Shown piece after piece: positions 35,619-43,961 of a stretch of DNA of 64,000 nucleotides. Position numbers and translations under genes: made by a program. Source of the DNA: Aurantibrevibacter litoralis (GTDB lineage: Bacteria > Bacteroidota > Bacteroidia > Flavobacteriales > Flavobacteriaceae); assembly GCF_034651555.1 (NCBI RefSeq), contig NZ_JAYEEQ010000001.1, positions 248,001-312,000 of the forward strand, in the 5' to 3' direction. Below the pieces are notes generated by a model, which saw only the letters and a list, made by a program, of their open reading frames with translations, did not search any database and was not told where the DNA came from. Every line of letters begins with the position of its first letter. The first letter of the stretch is position 1.

Positions 35619-38600
35619 ATGGCAAAAGTATTAGGATTGGATTTAGGGACGAATAGTATTGGGTGGGCAATCAGAGATAAAAACAAAGATGGCAATCAAA
35701 TTATTGATGCCAATGTTTTGGTTTTCCCGCAAGGCGTTGGCGAAGAAAAAGGGGTGGAATTTTCTTTAGCCTCTGAAAGAACAAAGCATAGAGCTTCAAG
35801 AAAACTATATAGAAGACGAAAAAAAAGAAAAACAGACTTATTAAAGTTATTAATCGATAATGGTTTCTGTCCGTTAACAAATGACGAGCTGTTGATTTGG
35901 TCAGTTTATAGAAAAGGACAAGAGATGAAATATCCAACTGAAAATTATGAATTTTCAGAATGGTTAAAAATCAACCCTTATGAAGTAAGAGCAAAAGCAG
36001 TAAATAGCTTGGTTTCTAAACTTGAACTTGGTAGAGCGTTGTATCATATGTGTCAAAGAAGAGGTTTTAAAAGCGGTAGAAAAGATGCGGATGCTGGAAA
36101 GGATTTAGAGCAATACAGGAAAGAACAAATAATTTTACAGGATAATGGTTTTAAAACTTTAGGAGAATATTATTTTGACTTATTGCAAAACGACAAAAAA
36201 GTTAGAAAAACCAAGTTTAGTTCAGACGACCAAGAAGTCAATTCTTCAAGAATTAGTTATGTTCAAGAGTTTAATATTTTGATGAAAACTCAAAATATAT
36301 CTCAAGAATTAGCCGACAAATTTTTTGATGCCATCTTTTTTCAAAGACCTTTAAAATCTCAAAAAGGTTCTGTTGGTAAATGTACTTTAGAAAAATCAAA
36401 GTCACGATGTGCCGTAAGCCATCCACTTTTTGAAGAATTTAGAATGTTTCAGTATTTAAACTCCATAAAAGTTAAGGAAAGAAGCAGTGATAGTTTTGTT
36501 TTTTTATCTGAATATCCAGAATATTATAAAATTGCAGAAGATAAATTTTACAGAATTAGTGCAAAGAATTTTAAGTTTTTAGATATTTCTAAAAGTATCA
36601 ATACGGCTGCTAAAAAGAATAATCAACTTTTTGATTTCAATTATAACGATAAATACCCAATAGTTGGAAGCCCAACCATTAGTAAATTCATTGAGGTTTT
36701 TGACGCTAATGACTGGGAAGACTGTAAAGCAAATATTCAATCTAAATATAAAAAACAGGATAATAAAAGTGTCGAAGAATTAGTCGATGAGCTTTGGCAT
36801 ACATTGTTTTTCTCAGGAGATTTTGTTAACGATATCACTTCAGATAAAGTGAAAAAGTTTATAGCTGATAGATATGATATTTCTGATGAAAAAGTAGATT
36901 ATTATGAAAAAATAAACTTAAAGCAAGGTTATTCGTCATTAAGCAAAAAGGCAATTGGAAAGATTTTGCCATTCTTAAAAGATAAAATTATTTATCCTTA
37001 TGCTGTTTTCTTTGCTAATATTGATGCCATTATCGGAAAAGAAAAATGGGAAGATAACAAGCAACTTATTCAAGATACTATTGTCGAAATCATTTCTAAT
37101 TATAAAGATGATATTTTAAAAATTGATATAGTCAATGGTTTGGTTGGCGATTTTATTAAGGAATACGACAACTCCAATTATGATTACAAACTTGATGAAA
37201 CAGATAAAAAGAACGTAACAGAAAAAATTAAACTTTTTTACGGTAAGTATCTTTGGGATCAAATGTCTGATTCTTTTAAAGAAACTTTGCAAAGAGACAT
37301 TGAAACCAGTTATCAAGAACAACTTCAAAAAAGACGAACAGGCGGTTATTTTTTATCAAAACCAAGAGTTGATGAAATCATCAAAGATTTTCTAATAAGT
37401 GAATTCAAAATTACCCGTGAACAAGCCGATAAGTTATACCATCCTTCAGCAATAGATGCCTATCCGCAAAGCCAAGACGGATTTTTAGGATTGCCGTTTA
37501 CCAATGCAATAAAAAACCCAATGGCAATGCGCACATTGTTTTATTTGCGAAAATTGGTAAACACTTTAATAAAAGAAAACAAAATTGAGCCAGATACCGA
37601 AATAATTATCGAATTAGCTAGAGAATTAAACGATAAAAACAAACGGTTAGCGATAGAAAGATGGCAACGAGAACGAGAAAATGAAAACAAAAAGTTTAGA
37701 GAAAAACTTGAAGAATTTGCAAAAGACACCAATTCAGTAGTTACAGAAATGGATGTTATTAAATATAGATTATGTCAAGAGCAAAATGGCGTGTGTTTAT
37801 ATACAAGCAAAACCATTAATTGCGAAAAGCTTTTAGGGTCAAATCCGCAATTTGATATTGAGCATACATTCCCAAGAAGTAAATCTTTTGACAATTCACT
37901 TGCCAATAAAACCTTGGCTGATAAAGCTTTTAATCAAATAAAAGGGAATAGAATTCCACAAGAATTAGAAGATGAGTATATGCAGCATTTTACACTAAAT
38001 ACAAAACATTGGAAAACCAAAATTGAAGAATTAGAAGAAAAGATTGAGCAACAAAAATACTTTTCAAAAGTAGCAAGCACAGTTGAACAAAAAAACAGAG
38101 CCATTCAGCAACGCCATTATTTAAAACTAGAACTAGATTACTGGAAACAGAAATTATATCGTTTTACTGCAACAGAAATCAAACCTAATTTTAAAAATAG
38201 TCAGTTGGTGGATACAGGTATAATTACCAAATATTCCGAATTATTTTTAAAATCATTATTTCACCGCGTTTTTCCTGCAAAAGGAACAATGGTTGCAGAT
38301 GTTAGAAAATCGTGGGGATTAGATGCTAAAGACAGAAACTATCATTACCATCACGCTATTGATGCCGTGGTTTTAACCTGTATGGATAAAAGTATTCGAG
38401 ATGGTTTGGCAGAAGCATTCAAAGAATCTGAAGAAAACAGATATAGCGACAAATTCAAAATCAAAAAACCTTGGAAAACATTTACCGAAGATGTCAATAA
38501 ACTAAAAGACAACATCATTGTAGTTCATAATCATAAAGATAAAATTGCTAAGCAAACTAAGAGAAAGTTACGTAAACGCAATAAAATTCAATATGACAAA

Positions 38601-39497
38601 TCGGGAAATATCATTTATGAAAAAGGGCAAGGCATCAGAGGTTCACTTCATAAAGACACATTTTATGGTGCCATAGAACGAGAAAATGAAAACAATGAAA
38701 AAGAGATTTGGTTTGTTCTAAGAAAGCCTGTGAATAGTAGTTTTACTGATGCAGATGTAAACAATATTGTTGATGAAGGTATTAAAGCAAGAATTCTAAA
38801 ACACGGGTTTAAAAACATTAAAACACCAGAAGGATGGATTTTACTTCCAAGTGAAAAAGACGAAAAGGGAAATGGAATCAAAGAAATGCTGATTAAAAAA
38901 ATTAGAGTAAAAACCAGTAACAAAAATTTGCCAAAAATCAAATCACAAAGCCACTTAACACAAGGAAAACGAAAACAGTACAAAGAACATTATTATGCTA
39001 CTTTAGAAAATATTTTTGCAATGGCAATTTATGAGACAAATAATGATAAAGGTAAAAAGGAGTTGGCTTTTAAGACAATATCAGCATTTGATTTAGCTCA
39101 ACATAATCAAGGAAATTCAAAATTAGAAATACCAGTTGAAGAAAACATCATTAAAAATCAAGGCAAAAAAAGTGAAATTTTAATTCCATTAGCCAAGATT
39201 TTAAAAGTAAATCAAATGGCTATTTTTTATGAAAATACACCAAATGAACTAAAGAAAATTTCTAATGAAGCCTTAAGTAAGCGACTGTTTAAAATTACAC
39301 AGTTTGAAAGTGATGGTCGCATTCAATTCCGTCATCACGCACAAGGAGGCGCAGATAAAGATTTGAAAAAAGAATCATCATTAGACTTTAATAAATCAGC
39401 TCAAAAACTTAGAATAAGCTTAAGTAATATACAAGCCGTTTTTGAAGGAAAAGATTTCATTTTGCATCCAGCAGGAAAAATCGATTTTAAATTTTAA
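35619..39497 (+). CDS. cas9: type II-C CRISPR-associated endonuclease Cas9
   Basis: RNA-guided DNA nuclease of 1292 aa. RuvC-I has D8 (GLDLGTNSIGW), then an Arg-rich bridge helix (RASRKLYRRRKKRK), RuvC-II with E665 (IIIELAREL), an HNH domain with catalytic His749 (FDIEHTFPRSKSFDN) and the zinc/His-Asn region after it, and RuvC-III with H912 and D915 (YHYHHAIDAV). All nuclease residues are intact. No csn2 or cas4 is present and cas1/cas2 are on the other side of the array, hence II-C. The gene is much more AT-rich than its neighbours. The start is the only ATG that places RuvC-I at the N-terminus. Confidence 0.97.
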   Translation: MAKVLGLDLGTNSIGWAIRDKNKDGNQIIDANVLVFPQGVGEEKGVEFSLASERTKHRASRKLYRRRKKRKTDLLKLLIDNGFCPLTNDELLIWSVYRKGQEMKYPTENYEFSEWLKINPYEVRAKAVNSLVSKLELGRALYHMCQRRGFKSGRKDADAGKDLEQYRKEQIILQDNGFKTLGEYYFDLLQNDKKVRKTKFSSDDQEVNSSRISYVQEFNILMKTQNISQELADKFFDAIFFQRPLKSQKGSVGKCTLEKSKSRCAVSHPLFEEFRMFQYLNSIKVKERSSDSFVFLSEYPEYYKIAEDKFYRISAKNFKFLDISKSINTAAKKNNQLFDFNYNDKYPIVGSPTISKFIEVFDANDWEDCKANIQSKYKKQDNKSVEELVDELWHTLFFSGDFVNDITSDKVKKFIADRYDISDEKVDYYEKINLKQGYSSLSKKAIGKILPFLKDKIIYPYAVFFANIDAIIGKEKWEDNKQLIQDTIVEIISNYKDDILKIDIVNGLVGDFIKEYDNSNYDYKLDETDKKNVTEKIKLFYGKYLWDQMSDSFKETLQRDIETSYQEQLQKRRTGGYFLSKPRVDEIIKDFLISEFKITREQADKLYHPSAIDAYPQSQDGFLGLPFTNAIKNPMAMRTLFYLRKLVNTLIKENKIEPDTEIIIELARELNDKNKRLAIERWQRERENENKKFREKLEEFAKDTNSVVTEMDVIKYRLCQEQNGVCLYTSKTINCEKLLGSNPQFDIEHTFPRSKSFDNSLANKTLADKAFNQIKGNRIPQELEDEYMQHFTLNTKHWKTKIEELEEKIEQQKYFSKVASTVEQKNRAIQQRHYLKLELDYWKQKLYRFTATEIKPNFKNSQLVDTGIITKYSELFLKSLFHRVFPAKGTMVADVRKSWGLDAKDRNYHYHHAIDAVVLTCMDKSIRDGLAEAFKESEENRYSDKFKIKKPWKTFTEDVNKLKDNIIVVHNHKDKIAKQTKRKLRKRNKIQYDKSGNIIYEKGQGIRGSLHKDTFYGAIERENENNEKEIWFVLRKPVNSSFTDADVNNIVDEGIKARILKHGFKNIKTPEGWILLPSEKDEKGNGIKEMLIKKIRVKTSNKNLPKIKSQSHLTQGKRKQYKEHYYATLENIFAMAIYETNNDKGKKELAFKTISAFDLAQHNQGNSKLEIPVEENIIKNQGKKSEILIPLAKILKVNQMAIFYENTPNELKKISNEALSKRLFKITQFESDGRIQFRHHAQGGADKDLKKESSLDFNKSAQKLRISLSNIQAVFEGKDFILHPAGKIDFKF

Positions 39498-39503
39498 ATT
39501 ATT

Positions 39504-39521
39504 TGGTGTATATTTACACCA
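39504..39521 (+). promoter_or_regulatory. palindromic operator/promoter of parDE
   Basis: TGGTGTA, TATT, TACACCA: a 7-bp inverted repeat overlapping a -7-like TATATTTA, located between the cas9 stop and the parD start. ParD antitoxins usually repress their own promoter by binding palindromes, so this is the likely site. Confidence 0.65.
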
Positions 39522-39538
39522 CTTAAAGAAATTGTAGT

Positions 39539-39778
39539 ATGGCACGACAAAGCATCACCTTAGCCCAACAAAATGATGAGTGGTTAAAACAGCAAGTTGA
39601 AAAAGAAGAATTTAACAGTAAAAGCGAAGCAGTCAATTATTTAATAAAACAAGCTCGTGAGCGAGATGACTATCGCGATTATGTTCAAATGAAAATAGAT
39701 AGGGGCTTAAAAAGTGGTTTCAGTACAAAAACCAAAGAAGAACTTTTAGCAGAGATAAAAAGTAGATTAAATGTATAG
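39539..39778 (+). CDS. parD: ParD-type antitoxin
   Basis: A 79-aa ribbon-helix-helix antitoxin: N-terminal strand RQSITLAQQNDEWLK and helices EFNSKSEAVNYLIKQARE bind DNA; the charged C-terminal tail (residues 45-79) should wrap the toxin. It starts 42 bp after cas9 and overlaps parE by 8 bp, the usual coupling. It is unusual in lying between cas9 and its CRISPR array. It may be co-transcribed with cas9 or use its own promoter/operator at 39504. Confidence 0.88.
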   Translation: MARQSITLAQQNDEWLKQQVEKEEFNSKSEAVNYLIKQARERDDYRDYVQMKIDRGLKSGFSTKTKEELLAEIKSRLNV

Positions 39779-40046
39779 GTATCACCTATCAATTGAGGCA
39801 GAACAGGATATTGTAAGAATATTTGAGTTTGGATTGCGTAAATTTGGACTGGATCAAGCAAACAAATATTATGCAATGTTATTTGAATGTTTTAATAAAA
39901 TAGCATCTAACCCTTTCATGTTTCCGGTTGAAACGAAATATAATGATATTGAACGATTCTGTGTATGTGGGGTTGATACTATTTATTACAATATAAATGG
40001 TTATGATGTAGAAATTATTACCATCATAGGCAGGCAAGATTTTTAA
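39771..40046 (+). CDS. parE: RelE/ParE-family toxin
   Basis: A 91-aa toxin of the ParE/RelE fold: MYRYHLSIEAEQDIVRIFEFG, a central helix pair, ETKYNDIERFCVCG and the C-terminal strand VEIITIIGRQDF. ParE toxins poison DNA gyrase; RelE-like members cut mRNA, and sequence alone does not decide which applies. It ends 85 bp before the first CRISPR repeat. Confidence 0.85.
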   Translation: MYRYHLSIEAEQDIVRIFEFGLRKFGLDQANKYYAMLFECFNKIASNPFMFPVETKYNDIERFCVCGVDTIYYNINGYDVEIITIIGRQDF

Positions 40047-40084
40047 AAAGTTCATTGACATTGATGGCTTTGTCTTAAACAGCC

Positions 40085-40141
40085 AAACCACAACGGAAAA
40101 TCACCTCCGATTTTCTGCCAACGGATTTTCCGTTGTGGTTT
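40085..40141 (+). repeat. 18-bp inverted repeat at the leader/first-repeat junction
   Basis: AAACCACAACGGAAAATC (40085-40102) and its exact complement GATTTTCCGTTGTGGTTT (40124-40141), with a 21-nt loop. The right arm includes the first 10 bases of the first CRISPR repeat; the left arm therefore contains an antisense copy of the repeat 5' end. Confidence 0.85.
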
Positions 40142-41943
40142 GATTAAAGATTAGAATTCACGATATCGTGACATCCATAAAGTTGTTGGCTGTTGTGGTT
40201 GTGGTTTGATTAAAGATTAGAATTCACGATATCATGGCATACCAGTAGAGACAATGTACGTATGTTGTGGTTTGATTAAAGATTAGAATTCACGATATCT
40301 TTAACATATCATCAAACCTAATATCAATGGTTGTGGTTTGATTAAAGATTAGAATTCACGATATCTCGGTTACGATAGTATGGGAAGGTCGATTGGTTGT
40401 GGTTTGATTAAAGATTAGAATTCACGATATCTCGGAAATAAAAAAGAGAAAGTAAAATGGGTTGTGGTTTGATTAAAGATTAGAATTCACGATATCATGG
40501 CATACCAGTAGAGACAATGTACGTATGTTGTGGTTTGATTAAAGATTAGAATTCACGATATCTTTTTCTTTTCGGCTTGCTCAACTGTTTGGTTGTGGTT
40601 TGATTAAAGATTAGAATTCACGATATCTTTTCCTTGTGCCGTTCCTATATGCCCACCGTTGTGGTTTGATTAAAGATTAGAATTCACGATATCGTTCGGA
40701 GTTATCTCGTAGGTCTTTCCATCGTTGTGGTTTGATTAAAGATTAGAATTCACGATATCCTCCGGGAAGCTTACACCGAGACGCAGCTTGTTGTGGTTTG
40801 ATTAAAGATTAGAATTCACGATATCGGGAGACCGAGAACGCAGAGCGTAATGTACGTTGTGGTTTGATTAAAGATTAGAATTCACGATATCCGCCTCTTT
40901 CATCGAGGTATTTGAATGTGTGTTGTGGTTTGATTAAAGATTAGAATTCACGATATCACAAGTAACATTCGATTTAAATGCAATACCGTTGTGGTTTGAT
41001 TAAAGATTAGAATTCACGATATCCAAAGGAGGATACATTAAAGTACGGTGCAAGTTGTGGTTTGATTAAAGATTAGAATTCACGATATCAGAACAAATGG
41101 CATGGCAAGATACATCAAGTTGTGGTTTGATTAAAGATTAGAATTCACGATATCCGGAAGAATACTAGACCTAACCACGTACGTGTTGTGGTTTGATTAA
41201 AGATTAGAATTCACGATATCCAAATTAAAATGCTCAAAGAAGCCGGACTGTTGTGGTTTGATTAAAGATTAGAATTCACGATATCTTTCGATCGTTGTTT
41301 CCTGCTCATCTCTCTGTTGTGGTTTGATTAAAGATTAGAATTCACGATATCGGTACGTAGGCAAAAGATCGCAAAGCTGGGGTTGTGGTTTGATTAAAGA
41401 TTAGAATTCACGATATCAAACGAGAAGACGGAATCATAGCAGCGTAGTTGTGGTTTGATTAAAGATTAGAATTCACGATATCCAAAGGAGGATACATTAA
41501 AGTACGCTGTAAGTTGTGGTTTGATTAAAGATTAGAATTCACGATATCTCGAAGCTGGATCTTATCCACCTCCAGAAAGTTGTGGTTTGATTAAAGATTA
41601 GAATTCACGATATCACGCTCCCACTCCATCTTTTCCTTTTCGCGGTTGTGGTTTGATTAAAGATTAGAATTCACGATATCTAATTTCTCTAAAAGCCATA
41701 TATCCTTTGGTTGTGGTTTGATTAAAGATTAGAATTCACGATATCGGCCAGCACCATTTAATAGGCGACTTTTCGGTTGTGGTTTGATTAAAGATTAGAA
41801 TTCACGATATCACTTACACCCCGTTTGAAACGAATATTAAAGTTGTGGTTTGATTAAAGATTAGAATTCACGATATCGGGTCGTTGGGGCATCAAAGATG
41901 CAGGGGAGTTGTGGTTTGATTAAAGATTAGAATTCACGATATC
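40132..41943 (+). CRISPR. type II-C CRISPR array, 28 repeats and 27 spacers
   Basis: The 36-bp repeats begin GTTGTGGTTTGATTAAAG and end TTAGAATTCACGATATC. All 28 look identical by eye. Spacers are 30 nt, except six of 29 nt (numbers 5, 7, 15, 17, 20, 24 from the left). The pairing with tracrRNA shows that crRNA is read from the plus strand. The left end is a perfect repeat and the right end runs into degenerate repeats, so the leader side is taken as left. Spacers 2 and 6 (starting 40234 and 40497) are identical; spacers 14 and 21 (41024 and 41483) differ at two positions. Confidence 0.98.
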
Positions 41944-42523
41944 AGTTGGCGTGTTGTCTTCTGGTAGTCAGTAAACTAAAGGAACATATCGTGATAAAAA
42001 ATGCTTCTTTTTAGCAGTGATAAGGCTAGATTGAAGCATTTTTTGGTTTTGAGCGTTGTGGTTTACAAACACTTCATTTTATTTTTTAGCGGTGTGTTTG
42101 TGAATCTCGCTATACTCGATTTGATTAAAGACTTGTGCTGAGCGCAGTCGAAGCATTAGAAAACACGATATCAGTTCGCTTGTTTCCTGCTGGTATCTAG
42201 CAAACTAAAGGACCATATCGTGATAAAAAATGCTTCTTTTTAGCAGTGATAAGGCTAGATTGAAGCATTTTTTGGTTTTGAGCGTTGTGGTTTACAAACA
42301 CTTCATTTTATTTTTTAGCGGTGTGTTTGTGAATCTCGCTATACTCGATTTGATTAAAGACTTGTGCCGAGCGCAGTCGAAGCATTAGAATTCACGATAT
42401 CAGTTGGCTTGTTTCCTGCTGGTATCTAGCAAACTAAAGGAACATATCGTGATAAAAAATGCTTCTTTTTAGCAGTGATAAGGCTAGATTGAAGCATTTT
42501 TTTGGTTTTAAATTCTAGGAGGC
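41944..42523 (+). repeat. amplified CRISPR trailer: three terminator copies separated by two interrupted repeats
   Basis: Period 229 bp. Three trailer copies (from 41944, 42173 and 42402) share ACATATCGTGAT followed by a 12-bp terminator stem AAAAAATGCTTC/GAAGCATTTTTT (41996-42044, 42225-42273, 42454-42503). Between them, at 42055-42172 and 42284-42401, are 118-bp versions of the CRISPR repeat carrying a 58-bp insert after GTTGTGGTTT and a 24-bp insert (CTTGTGCTGAGCGCAGTCG...) after GATTAAAGA. Removing both inserts restores a 36-bp repeat, with minor changes in the first. The terminators also separate the array from convergent cas2. Confidence 0.88.
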
Positions 42524-42853
42524 TTAAAATAATTCCAGTTGGGTGGGTTGCGGTTCTTTAGGAACTTCGAGCCTGCCCCAGAAATTAAGAATATTGCCAA
42601 ATTGTTTGTCGGTAATGCGCAGTATGCTAACTTTCCCCAAAGGCGGTAGCAAACGATGAATTCGTTTTTCATGCACGTCGGCACTTTCGCTGCTGGCGCA
42701 ATGCCGCATATACACCGAGTACTGCATCATGGTGAAACCATCTTTTAATAGATCTTTTCTAAAACCCGCGGCATTTTTTCGGTCGGTAGCCGTTTCGGTG
42801 GGCAAATCAAAAAAAACAAATAACCACATGATCCTGTATCCGTTTAATTCCAT
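42524..42853 (-). CDS. cas2: CRISPR-associated protein Cas2
   Basis: Adaptation protein of 109 aa that forms the integrase complex with Cas1. The ferredoxin-like fold starts IMWLFVFFDLPTET, with the conserved Asp in FFDLP (about residue 16), followed by RKDLLKDGFTMMQYSVYMR. It overlaps cas1 by 10 bp. It is convergent with the CRISPR array; its stop lies 20 bp beyond the last trailer terminator. Confidence 0.95.
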   Translation of the reverse strand: MELNGYRIMWLFVFFDLPTETATDRKNAAGFRKDLLKDGFTMMQYSVYMRHCASSESADVHEKRIHRLLPPLGKVSILRITDKQFGNILNFWGRLEVPKEPQPTQLELF

Positions 42854-43728
42854 AATTGAGCGTACTTAATCTTCTTTCGTTCGCCGGTAAAGCACTGCTG
42901 CAAAGAACTGGCGGTTTTTTGCAACCCTACCATTAAAGGACTTTTTTCATCTTTAAAATAGACGGTTCTAGTGAGCAGGTTCAATAGTTCAGATTTTATA
43001 GTAGTGTTCAGTTCTTGTGCGTCATGTGTTTCCATTAAAGCATATACCAACTCATCTACTAAGGGCCTATACGGTTCCATGATATCATCGGCAAGTGCAA
43101 AGGCATTGTATTTGCTTTTATGATGAATACCTAGTGTATTTAGCAAGCCACTACCCGAAAGTGCCCTGGCGGTGGCGGCCCTAAGAATGGCATACCCATA
43201 GTTTAGAAAATTATTGGGATAATTTCCAAAACGTTCTCTTTTAAAAGGCAAATCAAAAAAATCTTTCCAATAGGCACTGGCAGCCACCCCTTCCATATTG
43301 GAAGTGTCTCCGCTACGCACTTTTTCGGATAAGTAAGAGAACTGATTTTTCTTATTCGTAATACGTTCTAGCAGTGCGCCTTGATTCTTTATTTTCTCCT
43401 TAATGGTCTGTTGCCATAGTTTCTTCTTTAGCGGGGCGCTGGCCTCTACTTGGTATTGAAACAATTGCTGTTGAATATGATGGCTATTCAAATTCAAAAA
43501 CATGCCACTAGGCATGTGAAGCTTGTTGCAAAGAATAATGGATGTATTGTTTTCGATAAGAAAGTTCAGCGCCGGCACACTCATATAGGTCTCCGGATGG
43601 TCTATCACAATAAACCCAATATCTTCAATAGGGATTGTGGCACTCCGTTCTTGTGTTTCAATAACAAGTTGTTGATTTTTACAGGTTATTGCCGCCTTTT
43701 TTTCTACTAAAATGGACCTTTTAAGCAT
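42844..43728 (-). CDS. cas1: CRISPR-associated endonuclease Cas1 (type II)
   Basis: Spacer integrase, 294 aa. Catalytic-site features are Glu in NMEGVAASAYWKDFF (about residue 146), His in TLGIHHKSKYNAFALADD, and the Asp/Glu of ADDIMEPYRPLVD. The N-terminal beta domain (MLKRSILVEKKAAITCKNQQ) is duplicated as a ghost at 21258-21305. Opposite in strand to cas9 and separated from it by the array and parDE. Upstream DNA to 43829 is shared with the ghost. Confidence 0.96.
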   Translation of the reverse strand: MLKRSILVEKKAAITCKNQQLVIETQERSATIPIEDIGFIVIDHPETYMSVPALNFLIENNTSIILCNKLHMPSGMFLNLNSHHIQQQLFQYQVEASAPLKKKLWQQTIKEKIKNQGALLERITNKKNQFSYLSEKVRSGDTSNMEGVAASAYWKDFFDLPFKRERFGNYPNNFLNYGYAILRAATARALSGSGLLNTLGIHHKSKYNAFALADDIMEPYRPLVDELVYALMETHDAQELNTTIKSELLNLLTRTVYFKDEKSPLMVGLQKTASSLQQCFTGERKKIKYAQLWN

Positions 43729-43829
43729 GCTATTACAAAAATGGTTGGTTTATAATAACTTTTTTTAGCGGCTTATATTGTATTCTGTGTGCGTAACAGC
43801 CTGATAAATAACAATTTGTTACCTAAAAA
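43681..43829 (-). repeat. right copy of 150-bp cas1-start direct repeat
   Basis: The first 16 codons of cas1 plus about 100 bp upstream, matching 21258-21407 in the same orientation. The two copies bracket 22.3 kb of accessory DNA including the whole CRISPR locus. The remaining upstream DNA to murI (43830-43961) has no visible gene. Confidence 0.85.
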
Positions 43830-43961
43830 GACCCGGTTCTAAGTGTAGGTAAGTCGTGTAGGCCTTAGTTGTAAAATGGCGTTACGGAATTATTTTCAAA
43901 AGCCTAAAAAATAGAGACAGTACAGGTATACGTCTGTTTCCTTTAGAAAGCGATGGCGGTA

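Noticed and set aside
41986..42503. ATAAGGCTAG in the trailers as a second tracrRNA
   Set aside because: It resembles the Streptococcus nexus, but the only complementarity to the repeat is 9 nt to its 3' end, which is not in mature crRNA; the minus-strand RNA at 35425-35515 fits far better. The hairpin is better read as a terminator.
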